Notes under the pieces: generated by a model
Seen by the model: only the letters and a program-made list of their open reading frames with translations
Told to the model about the DNA's origin: nothing
Databases searched by the model: none
Shown: positions 61,851 to 64,000 of the stretch, piece by piece
Layout: each line of letters begins with the position of its first letter
Position numbering within the stretch: position 1 is the stretch's first letter
Made by a program: the position numbers and the translations under genes
Assembly (NCBI RefSeq): GCF_009932355.1
Contig: NZ_LEKU01000005.1
Span: 1 to 64,000, forward strand
Source: Riemerella anatipestifer_E
GTDB taxonomy: Bacteria > Bacteroidota > Bacteroidia > Flavobacteriales > Weeksellaceae
Direction of reading: 5' to 3'
Length of the DNA stretch: 64,000 nt

Positions 61851-63299
61851 ATGGCAAAATATACAGAAGACGATTTAAGGGAAGACCTTAAAAATAAAGA
61901 ATACGAAGCTGGATTTTATACGGACATAGAATACGAAGATTTCCCTATGGGACTTAACGAAGATATTGTTCGTCAGATTTCGGCAAAGAAAAATGAACCA
62001 GAATGGATGACAGAATGGAGGCTGGAGTCTTTCCGTATTTGGCAAAAAATGGAAGAGCCAGATTGGGCGAATGTGAAGTATGAAAAGCCAGACTTCCAAG
62101 CCATAAAATATTATGCCGCTCCTAAAAAGAAACCAGAATTAGCGAGTTTAGATGAGGTGGACCCAGAGCTATTAAAAACTTTTGAGAAGTTAGGCATCTC
62201 TTTAGATGAGCAGAAGAGGCTTACAGGTGTTGCCGTAGATGTGGTGATGGATTCTGTATCGGTAAAGACTACTTTCCAAGAAACTTTAAAGGAGAAAGGC
62301 ATTATCTTTTGTTCTATATCAGAAGCGATACAGGAGTATCCTGACTTAGTTAAAAAGTATATTGGTAAAGTAGTGCCAAGAGGAGATAACTTCTATGCGG
62401 CACTTAACTCGGCGGTATTTTCAGATGGTTCTTTCTGTTATATACCTAAAGGCGTAAAATGTCCTATGGAACTTTCCACTTATTTCCGTATCAACCAAGC
62501 GGGAACAGGGCAGTTTGAAAGAACTTTAGTAGTAGCAGATGAGGGAAGTTATGTGTCTTATTTAGAAGGCTGTACCGCCCCTTCTAGAGATGAAAATCAG
62601 CTCCACGCTGCGGTGGTAGAGCTTATCGCGATGGAAGGTGCAGAAATCAAGTATTCTACCGTTCAAAACTGGTATCCTGGGGACGAAAGTGGTAAAGGAG
62701 GCGTATTTAACTTCGTTACTAAGCGAGGGCTTTGCGAGAAAAATGCTAAAATCTCTTGGACGCAAGTAGAAACAGGCTCGGCGGTAACTTGGAAATACCC
62801 TAGCTGTATTTTGAAGGGCGATAATTCTATCGGAGAATTTTATTCTATTGCCGTAACCAACAATCATCAGTGGGCAGACACAGGGACGAAGATGATACAC
62901 ATCGGGAAGAATACCAAATCTACCATCATCTCTAAAGGAATTTCTGCAGGGAAATCCAACAATTCTTACAGAGGATTGGTAAAAGTAATGCCATCAGCAA
63001 AGGGAGCTAGAAATTTCTCACAGTGCGACTCCCTTTTGATGGGGAACGAATGTGGTGCTCACACCTTCCCTTATATTGAAATTAAAGACCCTTCGGCACA
63101 GCTAGAACACGAGGCTACCACCAGCAAAATAGGCGAAGACCAGATTTTCTACTGTAACCAAAGAGGTTTAGACACCGAAAAGGCTATCGCCCTTATCGTA
63201 AATGGATTTAGCAAGGAGGTACTTAACAAACTCCCGATGGAGTTTGCCATAGAAGCCCAAAAACTCCTAGAAATTAGTTTAGAAGGAAGTGTAGGGTAG
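61851..63299 (+). CDS. sufB: Fe-S cluster assembly scaffold SufB
   Basis: A 482-residue SufB, which with SufC and SufD forms the SUF scaffold. Visible blocks are YIPKGVKCPMELSTYFRIN, EGCTAPSRDENQLHAAVVEL with the Cys proposed to accept sulfur, and SQCDSLLMGNECGAHTFPYIE. Length agrees with the family. sufC and the rest of the operon would be expected downstream, but the next gene is a solute-binding protein, so the operon order here differs or is split beyond the window. Confidence 0.96.
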   Translation: MAKYTEDDLREDLKNKEYEAGFYTDIEYEDFPMGLNEDIVRQISAKKNEPEWMTEWRLESFRIWQKMEEPDWANVKYEKPDFQAIKYYAAPKKKPELASLDEVDPELLKTFEKLGISLDEQKRLTGVAVDVVMDSVSVKTTFQETLKEKGIIFCSISEAIQEYPDLVKKYIGKVVPRGDNFYAALNSAVFSDGSFCYIPKGVKCPMELSTYFRINQAGTGQFERTLVVADEGSYVSYLEGCTAPSRDENQLHAAVVELIAMEGAEIKYSTVQNWYPGDESGKGGVFNFVTKRGLCEKNAKISWTQVETGSAVTWKYPSCILKGDNSIGEFYSIAVTNNHQWADTGTKMIHIGKNTKSTIISKGISAGKSNNSYRGLVKVMPSAKGARNFSQCDSLLMGNECGAHTFPYIEIKDPSAQLEHEATTSKIGEDQIFYCNQRGLDTEKAIALIVNGFSKEVLNKLPMEFAIEAQKLLEISLEGSVG

Positions 63300-63376
63300 A
63301 GGAGCTAACCTTAGGGAAGCTCCCCAAACCATTGAAACACCTAGTATAAAGGGACGAAAATAACACCGATGAGTTT

Positions 63377-64000
63377 ATGAAACAATGGCTTCTGTTTATC
63401 TATCTAGCAACTTGTATCAGAGTGATGGCACAGGCGGATACGCTTTATGTTTATGGTCCAGGTGGTCCTTATGCGCCCATAAATGAGGCAGCACAAATCT
63501 TTGCTAAAAGAAATAACCTAAATATTAAGGTAACCAAAGGTCCATTTTCGCAATGGAAAGATAAGGCACGAAACAATGCCCATTTAATTTATAGTGGAGC
63601 AGAGTTTATGATGACCCAGTTCATTTCAGAGTTAGGAAATGTGCAGCAGCAGACCGTTTATCCTCTTTATTTGAGGAAATCTGGGCTTATCGTAAGAAAA
63701 GGAAATCCTAAGAACATTAAAACTTTAAAAGATTTAATGAAACCCAAACTTAGAATAATGGTAGTTAATGGAGCAGGACTTACAGGAGTATGGGAAGATA
63801 TTGCGGGGAAAACACAAGATATAGAGGTGCTAAGGAAGATTAGAAAAAACATCGTCTTATTTGCTGAAAATAGCGGACAGGCTCAAAGTTTTTGGGCGAA
63901 AGACCCTAGCATAGATATCTGGGTTTCTTGGAATATTTGGCAAAAAAATAACAACGGGAGTGCTGATTTTGTATCTTTGGAAGATAGATATACCACTTAT
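63377..64000 (+). CDS. periplasmic solute-binding protein, partial (continues past the window)
   Basis: The first 208 codons of an exported protein (signal MKQWLLFIYLATCIRVMAQ). The mature start DTLYVYGPGGPYAPINEAAQIF and RKSGLIVRKGNPKNIKTLKD are typical of type-2 periplasmic binding proteins of the ModA/extracellular-solute-binding class. The stop lies beyond base 64000. Its ligand cannot be determined. It begins 77 bases after sufB; it may be a separate unit. Confidence 0.8.
   Translation, partial: MKQWLLFIYLATCIRVMAQADTLYVYGPGGPYAPINEAAQIFAKRNNLNIKVTKGPFSQWKDKARNNAHLIYSGAEFMMTQFISELGNVQQQTVYPLYLRKSGLIVRKGNPKNIKTLKDLMKPKLRIMVVNGAGLTGVWEDIAGKTQDIEVLRKIRKNIVLFAENSGQAQSFWAKDPSIDIWVSWNIWQKNNNGSADFVSLEDRYTTY

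Noticed and set aside
1..64000. tRNA, rRNA or riboswitch genes
   Set aside because: I looked for cloverleaf-like segments and known aptamer patterns in the gaps and saw none; a covariance-model search would be needed to exclude small RNAs.

Overview
The window is an AT-rich (roughly one-third GC) chromosomal segment of a Flavobacteriia-type Bacteroidota, most like the Weeksellaceae (Riemerella/Chryseobacterium/Kaistella group). The evidence is a SusC/SusD pair, many TonB-dependent outer-membrane proteins, a GYDIA-type GHMP kinase, Bacteroidota-type DksA and IleRS, almost no Shine-Dalgarno sites, and promoters of the Bacteroidota form TTTG-N19/20-TAnnTTTG. Species is not assignable from sequence alone. 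Two parS-type palindromes flank mnmG, so the segment is probably in the origin-proximal part of the chromosome.

Layout. 1-340: 3' end of an IS256-family element. 354-7639: adenine-deaminase-type enzyme, a SusC/SusD pair and a secreted M28 peptidase. 8011-11519: an accessory patch with an orphan GC-richer gene, a lipoprotein with a JAB/MPN-like HxH...SxxD motif, and two duplicated DUF6705-like secreted proteins separated by a decayed copy of the lipoprotein tail. 11608-17683: a methyltransferase, mnmG between two parS sites, a truncated Uma2 gene, an XRE regulator, a lipoprotein/barrel pair, a 41-bp-period degenerate tandem repeat, a hypothetical gene and ybeY. 17698-36659: core genes (patatin-BamA protein, GHMP kinase, pckA, a complete RND efflux operon, a glmM-type mutase, a TPR protein, AI-2E-type permease, pabB/pabC, an HMA protein and a TPMT-type methyltransferase).

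36733-45882 is the most interesting region: a probable RiPP (modified peptide) locus. It has a divergent TPR-TM-AraC regulator, a 22-bp palindrome in the divergent promoter region, a small lipoprotein, and a 67-residue double-glycine precursor with five cysteines in its core. A strong hairpin follows the precursor. Then come a radical SAM/SPASM enzyme, a 291-residue protein of unknown family, a peptidase-containing (C39) ABC exporter and a TonB-dependent-receptor-like outer-membrane protein. The last four genes overlap or nearly abut. The genes suggest a peptide that is modified by the SPASM enzyme, cleaved after Gly-Gly while being exported, and handled at the outer membrane.

45938-64000: rhodanese, a GT-C-like membrane protein, SelO, a TonB-dependent receptor gene broken by a one-base homopolymer frameshift, an aminotransferase, ileS (with a GIHH signature in place of HxGH), a DksA-like protein, lspA, a SanA-like protein, a diheme lipoprotein, lepA, an A-type Fe-S carrier, sufB and the start of a solute-binding protein. 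The rhodanese and diheme genes share the upstream palindrome TGTAAC-N4-GTTACA, which points to a common CRP/FNR-type regulator. I saw no tRNA, rRNA or CRISPR array.
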